A stretch of DNA of 64,000 bases from contig DATKMJ010000067.1 of NCBI GenBank assembly GCA_035541935.1, forward strand, positions 62,001-126,000. Reading direction: 5' to 3'. Shown piece after piece: positions 1 through 12,783 of this stretch (positions are counted from its first letter, which is position 1; every line of letters starts with the position of its first letter). Below the pieces are notes generated by a model, which saw nothing but the letters and a program-made list of their open reading frames with translations, was not told the DNA's origin and did no database searches. Both the position numbers and the translations under genes were made by a program. The stretch comes from Candidatus Binatia bacterium. Lineage in GTDB: Bacteria > Vulcanimicrobiota > Vulcanimicrobiia > Vulcanimicrobiales > Vulcanimicrobiaceae.

Positions 1-2
1 CG

Positions 3-356
3 GAAGCCGAACGCCGCCGCGACGAGGTCAAAGGCGCGCTCGAGACGCTGCGGCGCGAGATCGAAGGGGCGCACCACGACGCAAAGCTGATCGAGGCGCG
101 CGCGGAAGAACGGGGCGATCACGAACGGCAGGCGCTGATCGACGAGGCGACGGCCGCGGGCGAGCGCGCGCTGCAAGACGCCGGGCGCGAGCTGGAACGG
201 GGGCGCGCCGCAGCGCGAACGCTCCTGCGCGACGAATTGTTCGAGCGCGCGCTGGCACTCGCCCGCGCCGACGCCGCGCGCACCGTCGACCGCGCGCTCG
301 ACGCGCGGCTCGTCGAGCGCTGCGTCGGTTCCCTCGAGCGGGCCGCGCATGGTTAA
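3..356 (+). CDS. atpF: F-type ATP synthase subunit b, C-terminal part (cut by window start)
   Basis: This is an open frame from the window edge to a TAA at 354-356. It encodes about 117 residues rich in Glu, Arg and Ala with heptad-like spacing, as expected for the long dimeric helix of the peripheral stalk. The end of the frame overlaps the atpH start by 8 nt (ATGGTTAA), the usual b-delta arrangement. The N-terminal membrane anchor lies outside the window. Assignment rests on position directly before delta and on composition; there is no catalytic motif to check. A fused b-delta gene is excluded by the stop codon. Confidence 0.8.
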   Translation, partial: EAERRRDEVKGALETLRREIEGAHHDAKLIEARAEERGDHERQALIDEATAAGERALQDAGRELERGRAAARTLLRDELFERALALARADAARTVDRALDARLVERCVGSLERAAHG

Positions 357-891
357 CCAGACGCTCGCGCGACGCTATGCGATCGCGATCGCCGCGGTAG
401 CGCGAGAGCGCAACGCCGTCGAGCGCGTGAGCGCCGACCTGCGAGCCGTCGCGGCCGCCATCGGAGCCCCCGGCATCGTACGCGACTTCTTCGAATCGCC
501 GGTGATCGATCGCCCCTCGAAAGAACGTCTGCTCGCAAAGGTCTTCGCGGGAAAGCTTCACGAGGTCGCGCTGCACTCCGTATTGCTGCTCGTTCGCAAA
601 CGGCGCGAGAACCTGCTGGCGGCGATCGTGGCCGAGTATCTGGCGCTCGAACGAGCGGCGCGCGGCGTCGAGTTGCTGACCGTCGAATCGGCGCGTCCGC
701 TCGAACGCTCCGAGGTGACGAGCCTCGTCGCGCGGCTCGAAAGCGTCTACGGAAAGAAGTACGAGGTGACGGAGGTCGTCGATCCCGAGTTGATCGGCGG
801 TCTGCGCATCATGATGGGCGACCGCCGCATCGACGCTTCGATCGAAGGGCGCCTCGAAGCGCTCTCGCGCGAGCTCGCGCAAACATCGTAA
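349..891 (+). CDS. atpH: ATP synthase subunit delta
   Basis: This 180-residue protein has the length and layout of F1 delta (OSCP), which joins the peripheral stalk to the top of the alpha3-beta3 head. The N-terminal helical domain begins with the family-like stretch TLARRYAIAIAAVA. The C-terminal part contains the typical GGLRIMMGDRRIDASIEGRL signature seen at the end of delta subunits. The start overlaps atpF and the gene is followed 26 nt later by atpA, so it sits inside the atp operon. No anomaly is seen. Confidence 0.93.
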   Translation: MVNQTLARRYAIAIAAVARERNAVERVSADLRAVAAAIGAPGIVRDFFESPVIDRPSKERLLAKVFAGKLHEVALHSVLLLVRKRRENLLAAIVAEYLALERAARGVELLTVESARPLERSEVTSLVARLESVYGKKYEVTEVVDPELIGGLRIMMGDRRIDASIEGRLEALSRELAQTS

Positions 892-917
892 AGAACGCAC
901 GTAAAGAAAGTTGACGA

Positions 918-2417
<1,500 letters not shown>

Positions 2418-2480
2418 TGAGCGAACGTTACGGTCGTTTGGAACGTCGTTGTGAGTGGCTGGAAGGCGCACGGATGCGCC

Positions 2481-2519
2481 GTGTCATTCTGAGCGAAGGC
2501 GGGAGGCCGTAGTCGAAGA
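2481..2519 (+). repeat. Degenerate dispersed-repeat copy forming the atpG leader
   Basis: The stretch reads GTGTCATTCTGAGCGAAGGC, then GGGAGGCC, then GTAGTCGAAGA, which is a diverged copy of the family seen at 17.9, 56.0 and 63.7 kb. It ends directly against the atpG ATG at 2520. The only GGAGG-like sequence available for atpG initiation (about 2502-2506) lies inside it, 13 or more nt from the start. Confidence 0.7.
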
Positions 2520-3434
2520 ATGGCGACCGTCAAGGATCTGCGCGACCGCATCCGGTCGCTCAAGAATACCCAACAGATCACGAAGGCGATGAAGCAAGTC
2601 GCCGCGGCGAAGATTCGTCGCGCGGAAGCGGCGCGGAAGCGCGCGCGTCCGTACGCCGACGCGCTGGCCGAGATGCTCGCCGATCTCATGGCGGCGGTCT
2701 CGTCGGTCGACCATCCCTTCATGAAACCCGGCAAGGGAGGCGCGCCTCCGGGCGTGATTCTCATCAGCGCCGACAAAGGGCTCGCCGGCGCCTTCAACTC
2801 GAACGTCATCGCCGCGGGCGAAGCGTTCGCGCGCAGCCGCGGAGGCGCGCGCTTCTACACGATCGGCTCGAAGGCGCGCAACGCCGTGCGGCGGCTCGGC
2901 GTCGCCGACGCGCCGTCGTGGCTCCTCGCCTCGGATTCGAAGGTCGAAACGGCGCGCGAAGTCGCACGGCGAGCGGAAGCCGATTTTAACGCCGGGACGA
3001 TCTCCGAGATCGTGCTCGTCTCGCAGCGCCTGCTCTCGATGATGTCGCAACGCCCCGCGACGACCAAACTGGTTCCCATTCAAACGACCGTATCGGCAAG
3101 CGAGCGTAGCGAGCCCAGTCCTGAGCGCAGTCCTGAGCGCAGCGCAGCGGAGCCGAAGGGGGGGTCGAAGGGAGCCATCGAGTTTGCGCCGTCGCCGGAG
3201 TTCGTGCTCTCGCGGCTGCTCCCGAAGTACCTCGAGTTCACGATCTACTCGGCGATGCTCGAGACCGACGCCGCGTTCTTCGCCGCGCAGCTCGTCGCGA
3301 TGACCAACGCGACCGACAACGCGTCGAAGCTGATCGACGAGCTGACGATCGCGATGAACAACGCCCGTCAGGCGGCGATCACGAAGGAACTGCTCGAGAT
3401 CGTCGCCGGCGCCGAAGCCTTGGGCGTCGAGTAG
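2520..3434 (+). CDS. atpG: ATP synthase subunit gamma with repeat-derived insertion
   Basis: This is the central rotor stalk of F1. The N-terminal helix (MATVKDLRDRIRSLKNTQQI then TKAMKQVAAAKIRRAE) and the C-terminal helix (MTNATDNASKLIDELTIAMN, then NARQAAITKELLEIVAGAEA) are both intact, so the protein is probably functional. At 304 residues it is slightly long. The excess is a low-complexity segment at about residues 193-218, rich in Ser, Glu, Pro and Arg (SERSEPSPERSPERSAAEPK). It is encoded by a copy of the dispersed repeat in frame. It falls in the variable loop before the conserved LSRLLPKYLEFTIYSAMLE region, where insertions are tolerated. Confidence 0.95.
   Translation: MATVKDLRDRIRSLKNTQQITKAMKQVAAAKIRRAEAARKRARPYADALAEMLADLMAAVSSVDHPFMKPGKGGAPPGVILISADKGLAGAFNSNVIAAGEAFARSRGGARFYTIGSKARNAVRRLGVADAPSWLLASDSKVETAREVARRAEADFNAGTISEIVLVSQRLLSMMSQRPATTKLVPIQTTVSASERSEPSPERSPERSAAEPKGGSKGAIEFAPSPEFVLSRLLPKYLEFTIYSAMLETDAAFFAAQLVAMTNATDNASKLIDELTIAMNNARQAAITKELLEIVAGAEALGVE
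3096..3171 (+). repeat. Dispersed repeat inside the atpG coding sequence
   Basis: Two tandem CAGTCCTGAGCG units, followed by a CAGCGGAGCCGAAGG and a GGTCGAAGGG motif, match the dispersed repeat family of this window. The frame stays open across it. It encodes about 25 residues that have no counterpart in standard gamma subunits. Confidence 0.75.
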
Positions 3435-3463
3435 ACGCACCGCAACGAACCACACGCATCTGA

Positions 3464-5321
<1,858 letters not shown>

Positions 5322-5355
5322 GCGCGGCGCCCGGCTGCGCGAACCGGAGAGAAGA

Positions 5356-6708
5356 ATGCTCGATCGCCTTGAAACCACGCTCCGAATTCGGGGCGGCGCG
5401 CGCTTGGAGGGCTCGGTCTCGACGCACGGCGCGAAGAACGCCGCGTTGCCGATCATGGCCGCCTCGCTGCTGGCGAAAGGGACGGTAACGCTGCACAGGG
5501 TGCCGCGCATCACCGACGTCTCGGTGATGTGGTCGCTCCTCGAGGCGTTAGGCGCTCGACTGCGCTACGAAGGCGACAACACGATTACGATCGACGCGAG
5601 CAACGTCGCGTCGTACCGCGCGCCCTACGCGCTCGTGCGCAAGCTGGCGGCATCGTTCGACGTCGTCGGCGCGCTGCTCGGACGCTTCGGACGCGCCGAG
5701 GTGCCGCTGCCGGGCGGCTGCGTGCTGGGCACGCGCGCGACCGACATGCACGAAGAGGCGTTCGTCGCGCTCGGTTGCGACGTGCACAACGCGCACGGCT
5801 ATTTGATCGCGCGATCGCGCAACGCGCGACTGCGCGGCGCCGACGTCGAATTTCGAATGTCGAGCGTCGGTGCGACGAAGAACGCGATGCTCGCCGCGGT
5901 GCTCGCCGAGGGAACGACGAAGCTCAACAACGTCGCGATGGAACCGGAGGTCGTCGACTTGGCGAACTTCCTCGCGGCGATGGGCGCGAAGATCTCCGGT
6001 GCCGGCACCGACACGATCGTCGTCGAGGGCGTGGACGAACTCCACGGCGTCGAGTACGAGATCATCGCCGACCGCATCGTCGCCGGCACGCTCCTGCTCG
6101 CCGGCGCGGTGACGCGCGGCGACGTGACCGTTACGAAGTGCCGCCCCGACCACTTAACCGCGCTCACCGAGAAGCTCGTCGAATGCGGCGCGGTTACGAT
6201 GGCCGGCGACGATTGGATCCGCGTGAAGGCCGACGGCATCACCGGCGGAACCGACATTCTCACCGCGCCCTATCCGGGATTCCCGACCGATCTCCAGCCG
6301 CAGGTCGTCGGATTTCTCTGCACCTGCCCGGGCACGAGCGTCGTCGAGGAGTCGATCTTCAACGCCCGCTTCTCGTACGTCAACGAGCTCGCGCGCATGG
6401 GTGCCGACGTCAAGGTGACGATGGAGAGCAATGCCGCGGTCATCAGAGGGCCGAAACAGCTCTCGGGCGCGCCCGTCGAGGCGCCCGACATCCGCGCCGG
6501 CGCGGGCCTCGTCGTGGCCGGGCTGGCGGCGGCGGGCGAGACGGAGATCATCGGTCTCGAGTATATCGACCGCGGATACGAGCGGCTCGAGGAACTGCTC
6601 TCCGAGCTCGGCGGCCAGGTTCAGCGCAGCAGCGGCGTGACGCCGTTGGTCGAACCGACGGGATTCTTCGAGACGAGCGAGTATCCGCGCGTTTCGGCGA
6701 CTGGATAG
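5356..6708 (+). CDS. murA: UDP-N-acetylglucosamine 1-carboxyvinyltransferase
   Basis: This enzyme catalyses the first committed step of peptidoglycan synthesis, moving enolpyruvate from PEP to UDP-GlcNAc. The 450-residue protein has the inverted alpha/beta domain motifs of the family: GAKNAALP at 25-32, and the active-site loop LPGGCVLGTRATDMH with the catalytic Cys at residue 122, so it is of the fosfomycin-sensitive Cys type. GFPTDLQPQ and ESIFNARFSYVNELARMGAD are further MurA hallmarks. The ATG is preceded by a GGAGAGAAG ribosome-binding site. Its position after atpC is common in several phyla. Confidence 0.96.
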   Translation: MLDRLETTLRIRGGARLEGSVSTHGAKNAALPIMAASLLAKGTVTLHRVPRITDVSVMWSLLEALGARLRYEGDNTITIDASNVASYRAPYALVRKLAASFDVVGALLGRFGRAEVPLPGGCVLGTRATDMHEEAFVALGCDVHNAHGYLIARSRNARLRGADVEFRMSSVGATKNAMLAAVLAEGTTKLNNVAMEPEVVDLANFLAAMGAKISGAGTDTIVVEGVDELHGVEYEIIADRIVAGTLLLAGAVTRGDVTVTKCRPDHLTALTEKLVECGAVTMAGDDWIRVKADGITGGTDILTAPYPGFPTDLQPQVVGFLCTCPGTSVVEESIFNARFSYVNELARMGADVKVTMESNAAVIRGPKQLSGAPVEAPDIRAGAGLVVAGLAAAGETEIIGLEYIDRGYERLEELLSELGGQVQRSSGVTPLVEPTGFFETSEYPRVSATG

Positions 6709-7725
<1,017 letters not shown>

Positions 7726-7746
7726 CCGCGGCGAGGAACGTAACGG

Positions 7747-8442
7747 ATGCCGCTCGGCGAGCGGTTTGAGAGAATCCTCGATGCGCGAAGCGCGGCAAGC
7801 TACGACGTCGGCGAAGAGGTAGCGCGCGTCGTCTTCTCGGGCGGCACGGTAATCCTCCCGAACGACACGAGTTATCTCCTCGGCTGCGATCCCTACGACT
7901 ACGAAGCGATCGACCGCGTCTACGCGGCGATCGGCCGCCCCGACAATCGGCCGCTCACGATGCACGTCGCGACCGCGGCGGAGTTTCTCGAGTACGCGCT
8001 CGACAATCCGCTCGCGATCCTTGCCGCCAAACGGCTGCTTCCCGCTCCCGCGATCGTTTTGATTCGCAAGCCTGCGTTCGTCAGCGACGAGTTGGCGGCG
8101 GGGCTGCAGACGCTCGCGTTTCGCGTTCCGGACGACCCGTACGCGCGCGAGTTACTCGAGCGCTGCGGACCGATCGCCGGAACGACGGCGAATCCTCGCG
8201 GCGGCCCGCGATACGGCGGCGGAGAGGATCGCTCGATGCTTCCACCCGCGGATCTCTTGGTCGAGCATGGACCGACGCGCTACGACGTCGAATCTACCAT
8301 CGTCGATCTCTCGGGCACGCACGCTCGTTTGCTGCGAGAAGGCGCGGTTTCGGAGCAGCGCCTGACCGAGCTGCTCGGACCGATCGAACGCCCGACGATA
8401 AAGGTGCGCACGCAATCCGGTCTCGCTCAGGAAAAACTCTGA
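7747..8442 (+). CDS. Sua5/YciO/YrdC family protein, probable threonylcarbamoyl-AMP synthase
   Basis: The 231-residue protein matches the YrdC fold: GGTVILPNDTSYLLGCDP near the N-terminus, PLTMHVATAAEF, and a C-terminal VEHGPTRYDVESTIVDLSG ending in RLLREGAV. Family members make the threonylcarbamoyl adenylate used for the t6A modification of ANN-decoding tRNAs. The usual K-x-R nucleotide-binding motif reads R-P-D-N-R here, and SANPSG reads TANPRG. Assignment to the essential TsaC activity rather than to the related YciO group is therefore uncertain. The ATG has a GAGGAA ribosome-binding site. Confidence 0.82.
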   Translation: MPLGERFERILDARSAASYDVGEEVARVVFSGGTVILPNDTSYLLGCDPYDYEAIDRVYAAIGRPDNRPLTMHVATAAEFLEYALDNPLAILAAKRLLPAPAIVLIRKPAFVSDELAAGLQTLAFRVPDDPYARELLERCGPIAGTTANPRGGPRYGGGEDRSMLPPADLLVEHGPTRYDVESTIVDLSGTHARLLREGAVSEQRLTELLGPIERPTIKVRTQSGLAQEKL

Positions 8443-8443
8443 A

Positions 8444-9187
8444 ATGATCCGTCCGTTCTTCGCGCTCGCAGGCGCGCTCTCGCTCGTGACGACGCTGGTC
8501 GCGGCCGCTCCGCCGCGCCCCTCGCCGTCTGCTTCGGCGCGTCCGGCGGCGCGCCAGTCGGCGCGTCCGTCGCCGAGCGCCTCCCCGGCTTCCTTCGATC
8601 TCGGGGTGTGGACGGTTCACGCGAACTCCCTCGACGCAAACTTCAAGAGCGGCGATTTCAGCACGCCCGCCAAGGTCGTCATGACTCGCGTGGGAGGCGA
8701 CGTCACGGCCGATCGCGCGAACGGCAACTATAAGAAGAAGCTGCTCTACCTCAACGGCCACGTCGTCGTGCACGACTCGCAAGGGAGCGCCCAGAGTTTG
8801 GAGGGCGGCGGTCCGCCCAACGCACCGAGCCCGTCGACGCTGACGGCGGATAAAGCCCAGATCGACGGCGCCGCGAAGGTGTACAAGGCGATCGGCAACG
8901 TTCACTACGTGCAAGCGGATACGGTCGTCGACGCCGACAACGGCACGCTCGACGATGCGGCGCACACGCTGCTTCTCGAGGGAGCGGTGCACGTCGTCGA
9001 GGGCACGCGCAGCATGAACGCTCGCAAGGTGCTCTACAACACGCTCACCGGGACGGCGCATGCCGAGGGCGACGTCACGATTCAGTTCCCGGGAGAGTTG
9101 CATCGTCATCTCGCGACGCCCAAACCGCTTCACGTTCCGAAGAACGGCCTGACGGAGCCCGTGGGAAACCCAACGACGTTGCCGTGA
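8444..9187 (+). CDS. LptA/OstA-like periplasmic protein
   Basis: This 247-residue protein starts one base after the previous stop. It has an N-terminal signal peptide (residues 1-22, FFALAGALSLVTTLVAAAPP), a Pro/Ser/Ala-rich linker (to about 48), and an OstA-like beta-jellyroll region. The pattern in that region is VTADRANGNYKKKLLYLNGHVVVHD, then LTADKAQIDG, then GNVHYVQADTVVDADNGTLD. LptA-like proteins bridge lipopolysaccharide between the inner and outer membranes. That it belongs to an Lpt system here is inferred from the fold alone, since no lptB, C or F gene is in the window. Confidence 0.75.
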   Translation: MIRPFFALAGALSLVTTLVAAAPPRPSPSASARPAARQSARPSPSASPASFDLGVWTVHANSLDANFKSGDFSTPAKVVMTRVGGDVTADRANGNYKKKLLYLNGHVVVHDSQGSAQSLEGGGPPNAPSPSTLTADKAQIDGAAKVYKAIGNVHYVQADTVVDADNGTLDDAAHTLLLEGAVHVVEGTRSMNARKVLYNTLTGTAHAEGDVTIQFPGELHRHLATPKPLHVPKNGLTEPVGNPTTLP

Positions 9188-9191
9188 GCCG

Positions 9192-10445
9192 GTGTTTCTA
9201 GCTTTCGCCGGCGACGAGCCGCTCGCGGCGCGAATGCGTCCGCGAACGCTCGACGAGTTCGTCGGACAAGAGGCGCTGCTCGGGCCGGGGCGCGCGCTGC
9301 GAGCCGCGATCGAGCGCGACGCCGCGCCGTCCATGATCCTCTGGGGGCCGCCGGGAAGCGGAAAGACGACGCTCGCGCAGATCGTGGCGCGATCGACGGG
9401 AGCGTACTTCGAGGGGCTTTCGGCGGTCGGCGCCGGCGTCGCCGATCTGCGCCGCGTCGTGCGCGAGTCGCAGGCCCGGCGCCGCGCCGGGACGCGCAGC
9501 GTGCTCTTCATTGACGAGATCCATCGGTTCAACAAGGCGCAACAGGATGCGATCTTGCCGTACGTCGAGGACGGAACGGTCACGATGATCGGTGCGACGA
9601 CGGAGAATCCGTCCTTCGAAGTGAACTCGGCGCTCCTCTCGCGCGCTCGCGTCTTCGTGCTCGCGCCGCTCTCCGACGACGACGTCGGCATGATCGTGGA
9701 TCGCGCGCTTACCGATCGGGAGCGAGGACTCGGCGCGAAGGGCGTGCGCCTCGACGCCGACGCTCGCAAGCTGTTGATCTCGCTCGCCAACGGCGACGCG
9801 CGCGCGGCGCTGAACTCGCTCGAATTTGCGGCCGCTTCGGCGGCGGCGCGCGACGGCGATCCGACGATCGACGCGGCGCTCGTGCGCGATGCCGCGCAAC
9901 GCCGCAGCTCGCAGTACGACAAGTCGGGCGAGATGCACTACGACATCGTCAGCGCCTTTATCAAGTCGGTGCGCGCGAGCGATCCGAACGCCGCGATCTA
10001 CTGGCTCGCGCGAATGATCGACGGCGGCGAGGACCCGCTCTTCATCGCGCGGCGATTGGTGATCCTCGCATCGGAAGACGTCGGCCTGGCGGATTCGACG
10101 GGATTGCAGGTTGCCGTCGCGGCGCAGCAGGCCGTCCATTTCGTCGGCATGCCAGAGGGGTTCTACCCGCTCGCGCACGCGACGCTGTACCTCGCGAACG
10201 CTCCGAAGAGCAATGCGGTCGGCCGCGCGTTCGGCGCCGCAATGGACGACGTGCTGGAGACGCGCAACGATCCGGTGCCGATGCACCTGCGCAACGCCCC
10301 GACGGGCCTCATGCGGGGGCTGGGCTACGGGAAGGGCTATCACTACGCGCACGACGATTACGACGTCGTCCAAGTGAATCTGCCGCCGGCGTTGAGCGAG
10401 CGCCGCTACTACCAACCGGACGAAAAAAAGAGGCGGTTCGAGTGA
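9192..10445 (+). CDS. rarA: Replication-associated recombination protein A (AAA+ ATPase)
   Basis: RarA/MgsA acts at stalled replication forks and belongs to the clamp-loader AAA+ clade. The 417-residue protein has PLAARMRPRTLDEFVGQEAL at the N-terminus, Walker A GPPGSGKTT, Walker B VLFIDEIHRFNKAQQD, sensor 1 IGATTENPSFEVNSALLSR, and the C-terminal tetramerisation domain (YDIVSAFIKSVRASDPNAAI and AYLANAPKSNAVG-like). The start is a GTG at 9192, 4 nt after the previous stop. A hairpin overlaps the stop codon. Confidence 0.94.
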   Translation: MFLAFAGDEPLAARMRPRTLDEFVGQEALLGPGRALRAAIERDAAPSMILWGPPGSGKTTLAQIVARSTGAYFEGLSAVGAGVADLRRVVRESQARRRAGTRSVLFIDEIHRFNKAQQDAILPYVEDGTVTMIGATTENPSFEVNSALLSRARVFVLAPLSDDDVGMIVDRALTDRERGLGAKGVRLDADARKLLISLANGDARAALNSLEFAAASAAARDGDPTIDAALVRDAAQRRSSQYDKSGEMHYDIVSAFIKSVRASDPNAAIYWLARMIDGGEDPLFIARRLVILASEDVGLADSTGLQVAVAAQQAVHFVGMPEGFYPLAHATLYLANAPKSNAVGRAFGAAMDDVLETRNDPVPMHLRNAPTGLMRGLGYGKGYHYAHDDYDVVQVNLPPALSERRYYQPDEKKRRFE

Positions 10446-10464
10446 TTCCCGAACCGCCATTTTC
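10432..10464. terminator. Rho-independent terminator after rarA, possibly bidirectional
   Basis: A perfect 9-bp inverted repeat, GGCGGTTCG (10432-10440) and CGAACCGCC (10450-10458), flanks a 9-nt loop that holds the rarA stop. It is followed by ATTTTC. A run of seven A precedes it (GAAAAAAAG), so it could also act on the opposite strand. Confidence 0.75.
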
Positions 10465-10538
10465 CCGTTGCTACTTCTCGGAGTGTGCGTTGGAGCTTCG
10501 CACAACCCGATAATAGGGCGGCATACTGTGAGCGACCT

Positions 10539-11687
10539 GTGAACGCGAAACGAATTTATCTCGACAATGCCGCGACGACTCCGGTGCGCGCCGAGGTCGA
10601 GCAAGCCATGCGCGAGGCGGCGGACGGCGGCAATTATAACCCAAGTTCGCTCCACGCCGAAGGCCGCCGGGCGCGAGCCGTTCTCGACGACGCCCGCGCT
10701 CGCATCGCCGCGATCCTCGGCGCGGCTCCCAAAGAGATTACGTTCACTGCGAGCGGCACCGAAGGAAATAATCTATCTTTAATGGGAGTCGCGCGCGCGC
10801 TCGACGGCAGACGTCACATCGTCGCCTCGACGATCGAGCACCACTCCGTTCTCGAACCGTTGGAACGCTTGCGCGAGGACGGCTTTAGAGTAACGCTGCT
10901 GCCGGTCGCTCGAGACGGCCGCGTCGACCCGCAACGCTTCGCCGAGGCGCTCGAGCCGGAGACCGGGCTCGCCGCGATCATGTACGCGAATAACGAGGTG
11001 GGGACGGTCCAGCCGATCGCCGAGCTGGCGGCGATCGCGCGCGAGCGCGGCGTGCTCGTTCACACCGACGCCGTGCAAGCGCCTAGCTGGTTGCCGGTCG
11101 ACGTCCGCGAGCTCGGAATCGACATGCTCTCGCTCTCGGCCCATAAATTCGGCGGCGGCGAGGGCGTCGGGCTGCTCTACGCGCGAGGGGGCGTTCCGCT
11201 CGCCCCGATCCTGAGCGGCGGGGGCCAAGAGTTCGGGCGGCGCTCCGGGACGGAGAACGTCGTCGGCATCGCCGGCATGGCGCGCGGGCTCGAGTTGGCG
11301 GCGACCGAGCGAGCAGTCCAGGCGCCCCGGATCGCCGCGCTGCGGGACCGTCTCGAGGCCGGCATCTCGTCGGCCTTGCCGGAGGTACACGTCAATGGCG
11401 GCGGAGCGCCTAGGCTCGCCAACATCCTCAACGTCAGTTTCGCGGGGGTGGACTCCGCGACGCTCCTGATCGGCATGGACCTGGCAGGGCTTGCGGTATC
11501 GGCCGGGAGCGCCTGCACGTCGGGGACGCTCGAGCCGAGCCACGTCCTGCAGGCGATGGGGCTGGAAGAGCGCCTGCGCGGGAGCGCCCTGCGCTTCTCC
11601 TTGGGCGCCGCGACCTCGGCGGAAGAGATCGAGCGCGTCCTGGAGATCGTGCCGCGGATGGTAACAGAGCTGCGGGGGGATGGGTAG
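10539..11687 (+). CDS. Cysteine desulfurase (IscS/NifS family, class V aminotransferase fold)
   Basis: This PLP enzyme removes sulfur from L-cysteine as an enzyme persulfide for Fe-S cluster and tRNA thiolation pathways. Its N-terminus IYLDNAATTPVRAEVEQAM is typical. The PLP lysine is in LSLSAHKFGGGEGVGLLY, and the catalytic cysteine loop is SAGSACTSGTLEPSHVL. I chose the GTG at 10539, giving 382 residues, because an upstream extension to 10485 adds residues foreign to the family and overlaps a likely promoter area (TACTGT at 10524-10529). No iscU or mnmA is adjacent. Confidence 0.93.
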   Translation: MNAKRIYLDNAATTPVRAEVEQAMREAADGGNYNPSSLHAEGRRARAVLDDARARIAAILGAAPKEITFTASGTEGNNLSLMGVARALDGRRHIVASTIEHHSVLEPLERLREDGFRVTLLPVARDGRVDPQRFAEALEPETGLAAIMYANNEVGTVQPIAELAAIARERGVLVHTDAVQAPSWLPVDVRELGIDMLSLSAHKFGGGEGVGLLYARGGVPLAPILSGGGQEFGRRSGTENVVGIAGMARGLELAATERAVQAPRIAALRDRLEAGISSALPEVHVNGGGAPRLANILNVSFAGVDSATLLIGMDLAGLAVSAGSACTSGTLEPSHVLQAMGLEERLRGSALRFSLGAATSAEEIERVLEIVPRMVTELRGDG

Positions 11688-11725
11688 AGTCAGAAAACGA
11701 ACCGCGCGCGGCTGGAGGCAGAAGC

Positions 11726-12088
11726 TTGAGCAGTACGGACGGCAGCCTGGTCCTCGACGTGCTCGTAGGCGTCGGGGCGCTGCTGGTAGGCATTGGGGTC
11801 TTCGTGGGAATGTTGGCGCTGGCAAAGACGCTGGGGCGCCTGCGTATAACGTTAGATGCAGTCGATCGGCAACTCGAGAATATCGGGCCGCCGGTCACGA
11901 ACACGCTGGCGCACGTGGACGAGGTCACGAGGTCGCTCGAGGATACCGCCGACACGCTCTCGCGAACGGCGGACCTCACGCGGAGCGCGGTCGTGCCGGC
12001 AATCGTGAACATCGGCGCGACGCTCGGAGGAGTGACCGCCGGTTTACGGCGTTTGGTAACGGGAAAAGAACGAACAACCAGGGAGTAA
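11726..12088 (+). CDS. DUF948-type membrane-anchored protein
   Basis: The 120-residue protein has one N-terminal transmembrane helix (about residues 8-33, LVLDVLVGVGALLVGIGVFV) followed by an amphipathic helical region with repeated small residues (ITLDAVDRQLENIGPPVTNT). This is the layout of DUF948 proteins, often found next to YtxH genes as here. The start is a TTG with a GGAGGCAG ribosome-binding site. Function is unknown in the family. It is the first gene of a run leading into the anti-sigma/sigma genes. Confidence 0.75.
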   Translation: MSSTDGSLVLDVLVGVGALLVGIGVFVGMLALAKTLGRLRITLDAVDRQLENIGPPVTNTLAHVDEVTRSLEDTADTLSRTADLTRSAVVPAIVNIGATLGGVTAGLRRLVTGKERTTRE

Positions 12089-12095
12089 CACAACC

Positions 12096-12434
12096 ATGGG
12101 CAAGGGCAATGGCGGGGGCGGGTTCCTCGTCGGATTATTGATCGGCGCGGCCATAGGCGGCGCCGCAGCGGTGGTTCTCGCGCAGGAAGAGATGCGCGAT
12201 CGGCTGACGGAGAAGGCGCGCGAGGCGGGTAATCTCGCCATGGACGCAACCGGAGATCTCCGCGGTAAGATGGGCGACGTAACGGCGCAGTGGCAATCGA
12301 GCGTCTCGGAGCTCTACGAACGCGGGCGTCAGGTCGTCGAGAGTGCGCGCGCGAACATCGATGCGGCGGTCGCCGAAGGCAAGGCCGCGGCCGACCAAGC
12401 GCACGACGACCTACAACGGAAAGCCGAAGGGTAA
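12096..12434 (+). CDS. YtxH-domain protein
   Basis: This 112-residue protein has a glycine-rich N-terminal transmembrane segment (MGKGNGGGGFLVGLLIGAAI then GGAAAVVLA) followed by a charged helical tail with coiled-coil character (EEMRDRLTEKAREAGNLAMD). This is the YtxH architecture, linked to general stress regulons in Bacillus. It sits 7 nt after the DUF948 gene and 4 nt before a STAS-domain gene, so a stress-response operon is plausible. Biochemical role is unknown. Confidence 0.8.
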   Translation: MGKGNGGGGFLVGLLIGAAIGGAAAVVLAQEEMRDRLTEKAREAGNLAMDATGDLRGKMGDVTAQWQSSVSELYERGRQVVESARANIDAAVAEGKAAADQAHDDLQRKAEG

Positions 12435-12438
12435 GCCC

Positions 12439-12783
12439 TTGGACATCAAGGTAAACGTCCGCGAGGCGCCCGGCGACTGCTACGTCGTGGACCTGAGCGG
12501 CGAGATCGACGTCTACACGTCGCCAAAGGTCAAGGATGCCGTCGGCGCGCTAATCGACCGCGGCGTCTACCATCTGGTGATTAACCTGGAGAAGGTCCGG
12601 TACATCGACTCTACCGGACTCGGCGTGTTGATCGGCGGTCTCAAGCGCGTTCGCGAGCACGGCGGGTCGGTCAATCTCGTCTGCACGAACCCGCAGATAC
12701 GGAAGATCTTCGATATCACCGGCCTCGTGAAGATCTTCGGAATCTTCGACAGCGAGGATTCCGCCATGAAGGCTCTCGTTTGA
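12439..12783 (+). CDS. Anti-sigma factor antagonist (STAS domain, RsbV/SpoIIAA-like)
   Basis: This 114-residue single STAS domain contains VVDLSGEIDVYTSPKVKDAV and YIDSTGLGVLIGGLKRVREH. The Ser in DSTGLG is the residue phosphorylated by RsbW-type kinases in this family. The unphosphorylated form binds the anti-sigma factor and frees sigma. The TTG at 12439 gives a family-like N-terminus; a longer frame from 12343 only reads through the YtxH gene. It overlaps the next gene by 4 nt. Confidence 0.9.
   Translation: MDIKVNVREAPGDCYVVDLSGEIDVYTSPKVKDAVGALIDRGVYHLVINLEKVRYIDSTGLGVLIGGLKRVREHGGSVNLVCTNPQIRKIFDITGLVKIFGIFDSEDSAMKALV

Noticed and set aside
10485-10538. Cysteine desulfurase start at 10485.
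   Set aside because: The added residues (MRWSFAQPDNRAAYCERP) are not family-like and cover a probable promoter; GTG 10539 gives the typical N-terminus.
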